A program made the translations under genes and the position numbers. From the NCBI GenBank assembly GCA_004431415.1, contig QPMI01000254.1:33540-97539 (forward strand): a stretch of DNA of 64,000 nucleotides, in the 5' to 3' direction. This document shows positions 24,123 to 35,673 of this stretch, piece after piece. Source of the DNA: Cyanophora paradoxa (taxonomy: Eukaryota; Glaucocystophyceae; Cyanophorales; Cyanophoraceae). Numbering within the stretch: the stretch's first letter is position 1; each line of letters starts with the position of its first letter. The notes under the pieces are model-generated. The model was not told the DNA's origin and did no database searches. It worked only from the letters and a program-made list of their open reading frames with translations.

Positions 24123-24385
24123 GCGCCCGTCCCGCCCGCGATCCGAATTTATTCTTTTCTTTGGAAGCCAGAGGGGAGGGGAGCTAGCTGTAGCAAGGGA
24201 ACAGGGAGATGGGGAGGGAACCGGGACGGGAGATGGGAGGGGAGCTCGAGAGAGAGAGAACGTGTTGGGGAGAGAGAGATTTGTGGGGAGTGTTGAGGGG
24301 GTAGCCGCCATCAGCAAGGGGGGTGGAGAGGAAGGGGGGGGAAGATCGAGAAAAAAAGAGAGCAAACACCGACCCGCTGCCCGCG
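24123..24385. repeat. Polypurine-rich intergenic tract
   Basis: From about 24165 to 24375 the plus strand is almost all G and A (GAGGGGAGGGGA, GAGAGAGAGA, GGGGGGGAAGATCGAGAAAA). It separates the phytochrome stop from the next ATG. No gene. Confidence 0.7.
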
Positions 24386-24752
24386 ATGGAGAAGGAGGAC
24401 GGGACGCCCGCGACGCTGGAGGAGGTCATGAGCAGTGCGCGTCGACCCGAACTCGCCCTCCGCCCGCATCTGAGCCTTCGCCCGCCAGATTTCCAGGCGC
24501 AGTTCCAGCGGCTGCTGGATGCGACGCAGAGCGAGTGCGACGAAGTCCGGCAGGAGCACTTGAAGCTGCAAGAGTCGCTCGAAGGTCGCCTCCGCGGCTG
24601 AGCTGAAGCCCCGCGAAACCCCGCGAAATTTGAATTTCCTTCGCGCAGGCACGTTCTCGACGTGCTCGGAGCAGAAAGCTGGGTTCGAAAGCGAGCTTTC
24701 TCGAATCCAAAGCGAAATCAGGCGCGTTCTGGCAGCGGCGGTCATTGATTGA
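24386..24752 (+). CDS. Small coiled-coil protein, 3 exons
   Basis: Exons 24386-24434, 24491-24584 and 24649-24752 join in frame to about 82 residues (MEKEDGTPATLEEVMSN, FQAQFQRLLDATQSECDEV, FESELSRIQSEIRRVLAAA). Both introns are GT-AG with CTGAG near the 3' end. It is nearly all charged heptad-like helix. I recognise no family. Codon use is less GC-extreme than in its neighbours. Confidence 0.6.
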
Positions 24753-25073
24753 GGTCTCGCGCGCCTTCTGATCGCAGTCCCCCCGATTTCGCAGCTCGTT
24801 CATGTCGCGCCTGCCGAAGCTGGTGTTTGGAAAGCAGCCCGGCCCCGACGCAGTGACCGGCTTGCAGCGATCCACAGCCGGCATGACGGGCTCGCAGCTG
24901 CAGGAGCGATGACGCTCGGAGCCCGTGATCATTTTTGCACCAATGTATAGCCTAGCAGCGCGAAACCTTTGAACGCAACCGCATGTATTCGGGAATCGCC
25001 GCTGAGCGCCGGGCGCCTCGAGCTAGCGCTCGGCTAGATCTAGAGGGTGGACGGCCGGGGCGGCGCGTTCGCT
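24753..25073. other. Intergenic, no gene recognised
   Basis: Between the convergent ends of the small coiled-coil gene and the oxidoreductase. Nothing recognisable apart from CTAGC words near the right end. Confidence 0.4.
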
Positions 25074-27195
25074 TCAGATAGGGATGGGCGCCTCGGGCTT
25101 CTCGACCGACTTCGTCTCCTTCGTGACGACCTCGAGGGTGACCCCGCACTGCCGCAGGCGGTCCACGATGCCCGTCCCGAAGGCGGCGCCCGGCGTGAGG
25201 ACGCCGGCCTTGCGGGGCAGGCGGGCCTGCACGAGGGAGTGGGCCCCTGGGCGAGCGGGGCGGGGGGCGGCGGGTGGGCACGCACGCGGTCCTCGACGAG
25301 GGAGAGGGCGCACTGGGCGACCAGGATGGCGGTCATCTGCCGCCGGCGCGTCGCCGTCAGGCCGGGCCCGCCGCGGCGGCCGCGCGGGGCCCGGCGCCGG
25401 CGCTCGGGGCCGCACCTCGTAGGCCTCGGGGGCGTTCATGCGGCAGACGACGGTGGTGTCGTCGCGCTCGAGCTCGGGCTTGGAGCGGCCGCTCGCCTCG
25501 AAGGTGAGGCGGGTGGAGAGGCGCTCGCGCATCGCCTCGTCGGGCCCGTAGCCCTCGGGCTTGCGCCGGATGAGCCAGTCCAGCGTCCCCTTGCTCTTCA
25601 CCATCAGCTTGAAGAACCTGCCGCCCCAGTGAGGCGCTCGCAGAAGCGGGAGGCGAGGGGCAAGAAGGGGCACATGAAGGCGGCGGCCATCTTGATGGCG
25701 GCCCAGAGGCTGTTCAGCTCGAGGTAGTGCCCGTACGCGAAGTCGGGCCGGTTCCCCTCCGTCAGCTCGTGCGTCCTGCCGGGGATCAGGGCGGGGCCGG
25801 GCCGGGCGGGGCGAGAGGAAGGGGCGGGCCCCCGCACTTCTTCACGATGGTGGGGTCGGCGACGGGGAAGGGGACCACGCGGTGCCCGACCGCCTGCCGC
25901 CCGCCCGCCTCAGAGACGGCGGAGGGCTTTGCGGGGCGGGCGTGCGGCGGGCCTTCGGGGTGTGCATGCCCATAGGGAGGCGCGGGGCCTTGCGGGCGAT
26001 GGCGGCGGCGGGGCCGGCGGGGGCGGCGGGGGCCTTGGGGCGCGCCGGCGGCGTGTACGCGAAGCTGTTCATGAGCGTCGTCCACGTCCCCGCGCTGATC
26101 CCCTCCCACGAGCCTGCGCAGGCGGCGCTCAGAGCGGCCGGAGGAGGAGGGGGGCCGGCCGGCGGCGGGGCGCACCGTCGCTGAGGCTCTGGTCGAGGAG
26201 CACGTACGTCCTGCGGTCGCGGGCCTCGGAGACCGCGCAGGGGCAGGCGGGGCGCGGGGGCGGCCTCACTTGACGGAGCTGCAGCAGCCGGCGGGGAACT
26301 GCTCCCTGCGAAAAGGCGTGAGGCCGTAACGAGGCCGCGGGCCGGCAGGGAGGGCGGGCGGGGCGGACTTTGCGTAGAGGGCGCCGATGTCGGCGGGGAC
26401 GCTGTCGGCGCCGCAGCTGAGGGCCACCACCACGCCCCGCTCCTCCGCCTTCTGCCCGTAGCTCGCGAACATCCGCCCTGCCCCGCCGTGAGGCCCCGCC
26501 GGCGGCGGCGACGACGGCGGGCGGGCAGGCAGCGCGCACGGATGAACTCAGGTTCGCCGTTCACGTCCTGTGGGCCCCGGGGGCGGCACGGCTCGAGAGG
26601 GGGGCGGCAGGAGGGCGGGGGGCGCGAGGGCAGTGCGAACCGCATAGTCGGTGCCGGCCTCGACACAGCTCTTGACGACGAGCTCGCCGTGGTAGCGGAA
26701 GGGGCCCACTGCGTTGATGACCACCTTGGCCTTCTCCGCCATCGTCCGCACGCTCGCCTCGTCCTCCGTCGACGCCACGATCGGGTCCAGCCGCGCGCAG
26801 TCCGCGTCGATCGCCGCCAGCCGCTCCCGCAGCTGCGCCAGCTTCGCCGCGCTCCGGCCCGCGATGTTCCACGTGCACCGCCTGCCGGCAGCCGCGCGCG
26901 GCGCGTGTCACCAGAGGACGGGAAAGCAAAGCGCGGCTCGCCGGCGCACCGCTTGATGTGCTTGGCGAAGTACCGCGCAGTCAGCTCTCCTGCGAGTCCA
27001 CGAGCGTCTCGAAAGCTTAGCTATGCGAGGCGAGGCCGGCGGAAGGCCGCGAAACCAAGCGGCGGCGTTTTGATGGGCGCACCGGTGTAGCCGGTCGCGC
27101 CTGCAAGACGCGTGAGCGATACAGAGCGGCGGGAGCGGTGCAAATCAGAGCGCACCGTAGATGATGACATCGTAAATCCGATGCGACGGGGCCAT
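25074..27195 (-). CDS. Saccharopine dehydrogenase-like oxidoreductase (SCCPDH type)
   Basis: NAD(P)-binding protein of the SCCPDH group; its reaction is uncertain (these are not proven saccharopine dehydrogenases). ATG at 27195: MAPSHRIYDVIIYG. The dinucleotide loop GATGYTGE is split over three exons, the middle one an 18-nt microexon (ATGYT). Then ELTARYFAKHIKR, CTWNIAGRSAAKLAQL, AKVVINAVGPFRYHGELVV, EAGTDYA, DVNGEPEFI, VVALSCGADSVPADIGALY, SWEGISAGTWTTLMN, FAYGHYLELNSLWAAIK and RFFKLMVKSKGT, ending EAPIPI with TGA complement 25074-25076. The order and motifs (GPF..G, C.E.GTDY, DSVP.D) fit the family over its whole length. A hydrophobic helix lies near AAIKMAAAFMCPFLPL. Confidence 0.85.
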
Positions 27196-27390
27196 GTCGA
27201 GAGGCCCTAACTAGCAGTCGCCGGTGTCTTGACACCTCGGCTGGCGCGCTCCAAGTCGAGCTGAACGAACCACGGCGAACCCGAGGAACTCCGGACGGTC
27301 TACCCCCGCTTGAGATCTTCCCCCCCCCCTGCGGCTGCCGCGCCGCGCGGCTGTTGCGCCCAGCGCCGCAACGCCTCAGTGCCGGACATG

Positions 27391-29464
27391 AAGAGAGAAA
27401 GGCGATCCAGCGATTCGAGCGAGACAAGCGGTGCCAGTGAACCAGTGAGCATGCGCTCCACGACCTTCTTGTCGCACCTCACGCGTTGTGCAGTGTTCTT
27501 CGGCGCTTCTGGGCCTTCCGGACGTGCTTCTGTGCCGGGTGATCAAATCGGTGTGTGCCACTGAGGACGACTACGACAGCAGCTGCGAGTCGATGGAGGC
27601 AAAGCACCGTGCCTTTGTCGCGCCTCCGGCCGCGGCATCGTCGCCCTCCACAGCTGAGCAGCAGCCGTGTGTCGATCTGCGGCGGTTGAGCGATCTGCGG
27701 CGAGTGTGTCGGCGGCTCAAGGACGTGGTCGATGCATGCGTTGCGTCGCCGCGGGTCCGGATGGCCATGAACGCGACGGATGTGAAGGAGGAGTCCGAGG
27801 CGGCTCTCGAGCGCCTCTGCGCGCGCGCGGCCCGTATGTGCGGGCCCGATATCAAGGAGATCGTCCTAAAGATCTATCCAGTCGAGGTCAGTCCTGCTTA
27901 AATTGAAATCGTCGCTTGAAATGATCCCTCCGCACCTCCTGACGTCGCGCGGGCTCGAGCGCAGCGCTGTAACCGTCCAGCATTCTCCCTGGCGCCGCTG
28001 GCGCAGTTCGCAGACCTCGGCGCCCTTCGAGTGTACGGGGAGAACCGCTGGTTCCATAGCGTCCGCATGCTGGATTCGGAGCATGTGTTGTCGCTCGCGT
28101 CTCTCTCTAAGCTCTCTCGCCTCGACCTGAAGGGTCTTTCCATCAGCCCAGCGGCCGTGGCGGCCCTGCACGAGCTCCCCCTTGCGGCATTCGCGGCGTC
28201 GTTTTACTGCAGCGACTTTGCGGACGATACTGACGACGAGGACGAAGAGGCCGCCTACCGGGGCGATCGCTACGTACCCGCTGCAGAGGCCGCTGTGTCT
28301 GCCGTCGTGACAGCCTTCCCCGGCCTGCAGCGGCTGCTCCTCTACATGGCATTGTGCGCCGAAGTCGTGGAAGCCTGCAACGTCAACGTTCCTCCCAGCG
28401 TGCTCCGGCCCCTCGCTTCCCTCGCCTCTCTCCGATGTGCGCGTCGCGCCTCGCTCCGATCCCCTCAGCTCACGTGCCCGCAGCGCTCAGCCTGAGCTTC
28501 GACGACGATGCTGGGCTGCAGTCCGTCGCGCCGATCGCCGCCCTCTCTCGGCTCGAGCACCTCGCTCTGGAAGCCGGCTTCATCGAGAACATGCAGCAGC
28601 TTTCTTCCATGACCGCCCTCCGATGTGCGCTCCCGCCCGTCCCTTCCAGTCCATGGGCACTCGGGCGTGACTTCCTCCCGCGCAGCGCTGCACCTGCAAG
28701 ACACGCACCGTCGAGGCACGCTGGCTTCTGAGGAGCTCTCGTCCCTCGCCCGGCTGCCTCAGCTGGAGGCGCTTCGAGTCCAACTGTCGGAGCAGGGCGG
28801 CGTTGACCTCTCTTCGCTCTTCGGCCTCGCCCCCCGCCTTCGCCTCCTCTCTTTCGAAATCGATAAGGAAGATCTGTGGTTAGAGGATTTGAATTCCGTG
28901 GGCCGTAGGATCGCGAAGACTCTTCTACGCTTCACTGCGCTCGAGGCAAGGCCGCCTCACGCCACTGCCGTCCGTCCCTCTCTGACAGCTCCGCAGCACG
29001 TTTGGCTCGACCTCCCTGAGCCCTGCGCCCTCGCCCTGTCGAGGCACTCACTGGCCCCGTGGAGCGGCGTGCGCACCCTCGGCCTCGGAGGCCACGACCC
29101 TTCCGCCGATCTCGTCAGGGTGACTCTCGCCGCTCCTCCCGATGCACGCACGCTAACATACAGCTGCCCGCAGCGTATCGCGTTTGACATGACGAGCCTG
29201 CGGGAGCTGGTTCTGGGAGGCTCCCTGCCCCTCCCGCTGCCCGCCGATGTCGCCGCTGCCTTCCGTGGCCGCCTTCGCCGCGTTCGCATGCGAGCGAACG
29301 TTGAGCAGGTGCAGTCCACTGGCGACGCAGCAACTACAGACGAGCTGCGCGCCCGGCTGGCTGTGCGCCCACGCCAGTGTGGATATCGATACACAGCCCA
29401 ACGCTGACGCTCGGCGCAGGAGCTCGAGGGCGCCATTGGTGTCGCGGTTGAGCCCTTGCCGTGA
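27391..29464 (+). CDS. F-box-like / leucine-rich repeat protein
   Basis: A second putative SCF-type receptor. The first clear exon begins after GTGCAG at about 27494 with SSALLGLPDVLLCRVIKSV and DLRRLSDLRRVCRRLKDVVD, an F-box-like pattern. LRR-like exons follow: LASLSKLSRLDLKGLSI, FPGLQRLLLYMAL, LSRLEHLALEAGF, LPQLEALRVQLSEQG, VRTLGLGGHDPSADLV and TSLRELVLGGSLPLPL. The last intron (GTGCGC...GCGCAG) joins DELRARLA to ELEGAIGVAVEPLP and the TGA at 29462-29464. The first exon is unresolved: the ATG at 27391 is the nearest candidate but its splice phase does not fit simply. Confidence 0.6.
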
Positions 29465-29471
29465 TCATTGA

Positions 29472-29702
29472 TCAACCATCTGTAGCTAGGCTCATATGCA
29501 TGGCCAGCGCAAGTTCGGGTCCCGCGCTTGCGGTTTCCTCCGTTTCTTCAGCGTCAGTATTCTGTTCCCTCGCATTTTCGGTGGTCAGCGCCTCTATCTT
29601 CTGCCAGTGCTCGCTGGAGCATGTGCGAAGCCGGTAGAGCGTCCCCTCGTTTTTCAAGGCTTGCAATTGCAGTAGTACTGGTGCCGTGAATTCGATCAGG
29701 GG
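29472..29702 (-). CDS. Possible small exon or gene
   Basis: Open frame without an ATG, starting after an AG (PLIEFTAPVLLQLQALKNEG, then HWQKIEALTTENAREQNTD). Amino-acid composition looks protein-like and differs from the GC-rich neighbours. No family and no upstream exon found. Confidence 0.2.
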   Translation of the reverse strand, partial: PLIEFTAPVLLQLQALKNEGTLYRLRTCSSEHWQKIEALTTENAREQNTDAEETEETASAGPELALAMHMSLATDG

Positions 29703-29782
29703 CACTGTGGCATGTGCATTGGAGCGAAATCTAGATCTAGAGCAGCAACCGCCGGCGGCCTACCGTAGTACCCCGCTTAGCG

Positions 29783-32700
29783 TCAGGGGGTCGGCTCGCC
29801 CAGCGGCGGAGGCGGATCGGCCTCCGCGGCCGGAGGGTCGGGTGGATCTGGGGCAGTCGTGGGCGCCTTTTCCGCTGCTGACGCTGCCGCCCCAGGCAGT
29901 GCCGGCGCTGGCGCCGGGGTCGGCTCCGCAGCAAGTGCTGGGGCGGCGGGCTGGGGCGGCGGCTCGGGGGCGGGAGCGGGGGGAGGGGAGGGGCCGGGGC
30001 CGGGGAGGGATCCGGACGGGCGGCGGGCGGGGGGAGGGGCGGGGCCCGGCGGGCCTCGGCGGGGCCGGGCGGGGGCCGGCTGGGGCTCGTCGTCGAGGGC
30101 GTCGAGGTCGATCTTGAGGAGGAAGCCGGCGCCGACGGTCCGCGCCGTCTGCGCCGGCGGCGCCGCCCCGCCCTCCGCCTCCGCCCGGCCTCGCCCCCGC
30201 CTCCTGCAGGGTCTCCATCCGCTCGTCCGGGGCCCCCGAGGGCCGCCGCGCCGTCGCCGGGCCGGCCGGGGTGGAGCTGGCGGGGGAGAAGGGGCCGGCG
30301 GGGCTCGGGGGCGCGTCGGGGGCGAAGGCGATGATGGAGGAGTGGCGGGAGTGGCGGCGGGCGGTGCGGGTGCCGGCGAGCAAGGCGGAGCCGGCGGCGC
30401 TCGACATGACCGAGGAGCGGCGGCGCTGCAGCACGGGCTGCTTCGCCTGCTCCTCGGCCTGCTTCGCGGCGGCGAGCTCGGCGAGCATCTCCGCGCGGAA
30501 GGCCTCGGGCCCCGGGAGCTGCAAGTCCGGGGCGCGCAGGGGCGGGAGCAGGCCGACGGAGCGCTCGAAGGCCGCCATCAGGAGGGCGTCGCGCAGGGGC
30601 ACCTCCTCGGGGTCCAGCGGCGGCGCCGGCGGCGGCCGCCCCTTGCGGAAGCGCGGCACCGCCGCCTTCCGCTCGCGCCCCGCCCCGCCCGCCGCGACGA
30701 GCCGCCGCCGGGGCCGGGGCGGCGAGAGGGCGGGAGGCCGGCGTCGAGGCCGAGGCGCCGAGGGCGGGGCCCGCGCGCGGCCCCGCGCGGGGACCGGGGC
30801 GGGGAGGGCCCCGGGAGGAGAGCCGGGGCGGAGGCGGAGAGGGAGAGGGAGGGGGCGCCCGGGGGCGGGCCCGGGGAGGGCCCCCGGGCGTGCGGCGCCT
30901 CGAGCATCTCGTAGGCGGTGTGCGCGCGGTGGCACTCCGGGCACAGGCACGAGCGGTGCACGAAGCCGGTCGCGTTGCCCGCCCCGTCGTTCACGTCGTA
31001 GTACCCCATGAAGAGGTCGATGTGGTGCAGCCGCGCGTGGCTCCGCCCCGCGGTGACGTCGCCGTAGTAGACGCGGCCCTCGGGCGGGGCGGAGGCGAAG
31101 AGCTTCTCGATGGGGGAGCGCCAGCCCTCCGCCGCGTAGCTCTCCTCGCTGCTGCTGCTGCTCCCGCTGCTGCCGCTGCCGCGGCCGCGGGAGCGGGCGG
31201 GGCGGGGGCCGGGGCGGGAGGCGCGGCGGGTCTCGGCGCCGGCGGCGATGCCGTGGCCGCGCTGGAGCTCCTTCCAGCGCCCGGCGTCCTCGGCGGCGGC
31301 GGCGCCGTAGCCCTCGTCGGAGAGGACCTGGTGGATGTTCGCGAGCACGAGGGGCTTCGCGCGGTCCACCGCCCCGTAGCGGTGCTCCAGGTCCGTCCCG
31401 TCCTCCTCGCACTGGTGCAGGAACGTCACCTGCCGACCCCCGCCCGCCCGCCCGCCTCAGCCGAGCAGCGCGAAGCCGACGGGAAAGCAGGAAACGGGTG
31501 GACCTGGATGAGGCGGCCGCGGGGGATGACCTCGTAGCCGAAGAGGGCGTTGGTGGAGCGGACGGCGATGGGCGAGGGCGGGTAGCTCTCGTGCTCGACG
31601 GACTTCCCCGCGATGAGCCAGCCCATGCCGTGCTCGAACTTGTTGTAGACGAGGACGACGTCGCGGGGCGGGTGGTGCGGGTTGACCTGCACCTCCTTCG
31701 CGTACTCGACCTTGACGTCGGGCCCGAAGGTGGCGACGGAGAAGAGCTCGGCGTGGTAGTTGTCCCACTTGTGCCGCTCCTCGCTCTCCCAGATGCGGCG
31801 CACCACCTCCTCCAGCGGCACCACCTCCGCCCGCAGGAACGTGATCGCTGCGCGCGGGCGGGCGGGCGCGCCGGGCCGTCAGGTCGCCCGGCGGGGGCGG
31901 AGGAGGGGAGGGGGAGGCCGGGGGCTCGCCCTTGATGACGGCCCGGCCGTTGTTCTGCTCGTAGGGCTTGATGAGGGTGCGCACGTGGCCGCGCCAGTCG
32001 CCCTTGCGCCAGCCCGAGCTCTGTAGGAGCGTCAGGATCGCCCCCCGCGCCTTCTTCCCCTCCATCCGGTAGTGCACCTGCGCCCCGCGCCCCGCGCTCA
32101 GCGCCGGCGGGGCGGGGCGGGGCGGGGCGGGGCGCGGGGCGGGCGGGGCGCACGTCGGGGCGGAACTGCATGCGGAGGTCGGAGGCCTTGCGGGTGGGGG
32201 AGGCGGGGTCGGCGCGGGCGAGGCGCTCCGGGTTGTAGCCGTCGGGGACGAGCCCGGGCTCCTCGGGGAAGGGCGGCATCTCGAAGAGCTCGGCGCCGTG
32301 GCCGGCGAGCTCGGCGGCCGTCAGCTCCGCCTGCGACGCCATCTCCGCCGCAATCCACCGCTGCATCAGCCGCGACCCGCGAAGCGCGCCCCCCGAACCT
32401 GCCCGGCCCGTCAGCCGCGCGCCGCCGGCCGGGGGGCGCAGGGCGGGCGGGCGGGCGGGCCGGCGCACGTGGTGACGGGGTACGCGTGGCGGGAGTTGCT
32501 CCACTCCTGCAGGGAGCGCGCGTGCTTCGGGATGTGCAGCCCGAGGAGGAACATGCCTGCGGCCGCCCGCCCCGTCAGGCCGGCCGGCGGGCGGGGGCGG
32601 GCCGGGAGGCGGGGCGCGCCGTCCTTGGTGACGCCCTCGAAGATGTTGAGCGGGTCGTACTGCACGCTCATCAGCGGCCGCAGGTCGCTCGTCTTCTTCC

Positions 32701-33245
32701 GCAGGATGTGCGTCGCCGCCCCTGCGCCCCGCCCCCGTCGGCTGCTGCCTGCGCGGCGGGGCGGGGCGGGGCGGGGCGGGGCGGACCGACGACGCCCTGT
32801 ATGTCCTTGAGGTTCCAGCCGATCTCGCCCTGGTCGCTCACCACGACCCGGATGCGGCACTTCATGCCCTCCGGCGTCACGTACGTCACCATCCCTGGCC
32901 CCGCCCCGCCCCCGCCTCAGGCCGCGCCGCGCCGGCCGCCCCGCTGCGCGTGCGTGCGTGTGCAGGCGGCGCACCGAACTTGCACTGCTTGATGTTCGGC
33001 TCCTCGTCCTTGCTCTTCTTCATGTTCGGGGGCAGGTGCCGCTGGTTGCCGTGCATGCGCACCTTGCTGGACGGCGCCAGCAGCTTCGACTGCGGCTTGA
33101 GCAGCGCAAGGCTCATCACGGAGCGGGCCACCTTGCTCTCCGCCACCGAGCGCGGGGAAGACGGCCCCGACGGCCCGCCCGGCGGCTCGAGCGACATGCG
33201 GAACACGATGCCGCTGCCCACTGTGGGCCGGCGCTCCCCCGACAT
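29783..33245 (-). CDS. START-like lipid-binding domain protein with long low-complexity tail
   Basis: ATG at 33245 (MSGERRPTVGSG). N-terminal exons include ERPG-free segments such as VTYVTPEGMKCRIRVVVSD, LLGLHIPKHARSLQEWSNS and VHYRMEGKKARGAILTLL. The central exons read IWESEERHKWDNYHAELF, VEYAKEVQVNPHHPPRDVVL, HGMGWLIAGKSVEHESYPP and ALFGYEVIPRGRLIQVHPF, which has the layout of a START domain (WD start, RD..., G.W.I...SV.H..P, G..I.P). A Cys/His segment follows (SCLCPECHRAHTAYEM). The last 900 bp encodes a Ser/Pro/Ala-rich tail ending PPPLGEPTP. The START call rests on pattern only, and the ligand is unknown. Confidence 0.6.
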
Positions 33246-33640
33246 CGCTGGCGGGTCCAAGCGAGGCTACCTTATCTTCGCCGAGGCCTGTGTCTGACTA
33301 CGAGCCTCTGGGCTAGCCGAGGTGCAGCCCGGAATTGACCTCGGCGCTGGCCCTACGCGCTGATGAGCGGAAGGTCAGAGCACAAACTGCTCGGCTGCAG
33401 GCATGGCCCGCAAGGGCCGCGCGCTCTGGCCTGCGGTCGCTTTGCTGGGGACCCCGCTCGGTCTTCTAGTGGTTTTGCAAGATGCGATCTCAGTGACAGA
33501 AGTGAGACCGCGGCTGCAGCATGGCTTCTGGGCCAGACTTGGTCGAGACGAGCGTACCCCTGCTAAAGCAGGAAAGTCAACACAGAAGCGCTTCCCTGCG
33601 TCGCGGAGCAGAAAAGAATGCGTAGCTAAGCAATTTGAAG
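33246..33640. promoter_or_regulatory. Divergent upstream region, START protein / 2OG oxygenase
   Basis: 395 bp between head-to-head start codons with lower GC than the genes. Open frames here are short and without ATG support. No specific site recognised. Confidence 0.35.
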
Positions 33641-35277
33641 ATGATGGCATGGCTGGGCCGCTGCCTCGGTCTCGCGCCGATGGCCGAACCCGTGGCGGCG
33701 ACGATCCGCCTCGTCGCAGCCGACGGCCGCGCGGTCGAGCTGCAGCCTTCTGGCGAGGCGTGCGCGGCGGCGGCGCGCGAGCTCGCGGGCGCGGACGATG
33801 CGGTCTGCCTGCTCGAGTGGGGCCCCGCCGTCCCCCCGCACCTCCTCACGCGGCTCGGGCGGAGTGTCGAGGCGCGCGTGCTCGTTCCCCCGCACCTCCC
33901 TGAGGCGGCGCCGCCGGCCCTCGCTCTCTCCTCGGCCGAGCTTTCGGCGGCGGCGCGCGCGGGTGACGTGGCGCTGGGCGCGCGGCTGTGCGAGTCGCTG
34001 CGGACGCACGGCTTCGCGCGCGTGCGCTGGGACGACGGGGCGCTGCGGGAGTCGTACGCGGAGGCGGAGCGCTTCTTCGGGCGGGGCGCGCGGGAGAAGC
34101 TCGCGCACACGCTCGTCGTCGACGAGGCGGAGGCGAAGGTCGCCGGCTACGGCGCCCACCTCGGCCGGTGCCTCGCCCTGCCCGCCGGCCTGCCTCCCCC
34201 TCCCGCCCTGCTGAGCGCGCGGCGCGGCGGCGCGCAGGGAGTGGATCCAGCTGCGGCGGCTGCGGAGAGGGGCGTTCCCGTGGCCGGCGGAGCAGCCGGG
34301 GCTGGAGCGTGCCTGCGTGCGGCTCTACCGCGAGCTCGACGCCATCGGACGGTGCCCGCCCGCCCGCCCGCCCCGCCCCGCCCCTCCGCGTGGGCCGAGG
34401 GCGTGGCGCCCCGCCGGGCGGCAGGGAGGCGCTGCGGGTGGTGGAGGCGGGCCTGGGGGCGGCCCCGGGGCGCTGCTCGGGCTGCTGGACCCGCCGGCCC
34501 GCCCGAGGCGCCCCTCGAGCTCCCCGCCGGGCTCGACCCGCCCTGCGGATCCGACGTCCTCCGCCTCTACAGGCCCGCCCCGCCCCGCCCCCGCCCCGGC
34601 CCCGCCCCGCTTGACCGCGACCGGCGGGCAGGTACCAGCCGGCGGGGGAGCGGCTGCTAGAAGGGGTGCCGGCGTGCGGGGTGCACGCGGACATCGGGCT
34701 GCTGACGGTGGCGTCCCGGGCGAGCACGGGGCGCGGCCTCCGCCTCGCCCCGCCCCGCGGCGGGCCCTTCCGCGACCTCGAGGAGGGCCCCTCCGCCCCC
34801 GCCGACTGCCTCCTCGTGCCCGCCGGCCCCCCGCGCCCGCCTCCGGCCCCCGCTGAGGCCGCCCCGCCCCGCTCCGCTCCGGGCCCGGCCGGCAGTTCGC
34901 GGGGGAGACGCTGGGGTACGTGACGGGGGGCGACCTGCGGCCCCCGCTCCACTTCGTCGCCGTGCGCACCGCGTACCCCCCGCCGCCGCGCCCCTGCCCT
35001 CTGAGGGCGGCGCGGGCAGGACGACGAGGGGGACCCCGGGGCCCCGCGCCTCTCGGCGCCCTTCTTCCTCCGCGCCCGCCCCGCCAGCCTCCTCGCCCCC
35101 CTGGGCCCGGCTCCTGGGACCCGAGGCCCCAGCACTCCGCCCGCGGCTCTCACAGTGCGGGAGTTCGTGGAGCACGTCCTCTTCCCCGCCCGCCCCTGGC
35201 GCACCGCCCCCGCGCCCCCCGGATCCAGCCCCTCCGCCCCCTCCGGCCGAGGCGTCTCCGGCGTCGGTGACTACTAA
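33641..35277 (+). CDS. 2-oxoglutarate/Fe(II)-dependent oxygenase, IPNS-like fold
   Basis: ATG at 33641 (MMAWLGRCLGLAPM). The N-terminal part has LCESLRTHGFARVRWDD, then YAEAERFFGRGAREKLAH and YGAHLGR, like the DIOX_N region of isopenicillin-N-synthase-like enzymes. The iron site shows HADIGLLTV (His and Asp) and, after an intron, ETLGYVTGGDLRPPLHFV with the second His. The C-terminal part is Pro-rich and ends GRGVSGVGDY with TAA at 35275-35277. The intron at 34573-34631 starts GCCCGC after CTCTACAG and keeps the frame (LYR-YQPAGERLL), so it is a GC-AG intron. The substrate is not deducible. The segment at 34230-34560 is poorly resolved. Confidence 0.72.
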
Positions 35278-35539
35278 CGGCCGGCCGTGGGCCCCCCTTG
35301 CCACCCTATTCCAAGCACTAGCGCTGCTGCGTCAATTCTTGCGTCTGATGACCGCCTTGCTGGTGCTGTGTCGTCGAGCGCTTGGTGAGCGCAGTCTTCC
35401 GCCGAGTCGTCGGACGGCCTCAGGAGTCAGGGGCCGGGCCGAGTCAGGGTCGGGGTCGCAGCTGCTGGCGAAGCGCCCCTCGCCCGAGAACCCTGCGGCC
35501 CGATGGCAACACTATGCCTAGTTTTGCTACCAATTTTCA

Positions 35540-35612
35540 TCCCTCGTAGTCTAGCTGGTTAGGATAACGCGCTCTCACCGCGTAGACCCGGGTTCAAGTC
35601 CCGGCGAGGGAA
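35540..35612 (+). tRNA. tRNA-Glu (CTC), copy 1
   Basis: Acceptor TCCCTCG pairs with CGAGGGA; the anticodon stem ACGCG/CGCGT encloses loop CTCTCAC, giving anticodon CTC. The T-arm is CCGGGTTCAAGTCCCGG. No intron and no encoded CCA. Confidence 0.95.
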
Positions 35613-35673
35613 TCCTTTTACGCCCCTCTGTCTTCGATCGGAACCGGGACGGGCAAACTGATGGAAAGTCGTA

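Noticed and set aside
29760-32504. A 914-codon uninterrupted minus-strand frame
   Set aside because: It crosses several clear introns of the START gene; long open frames in all phases are expected at this GC content. Only the parts that continue family motifs were used.
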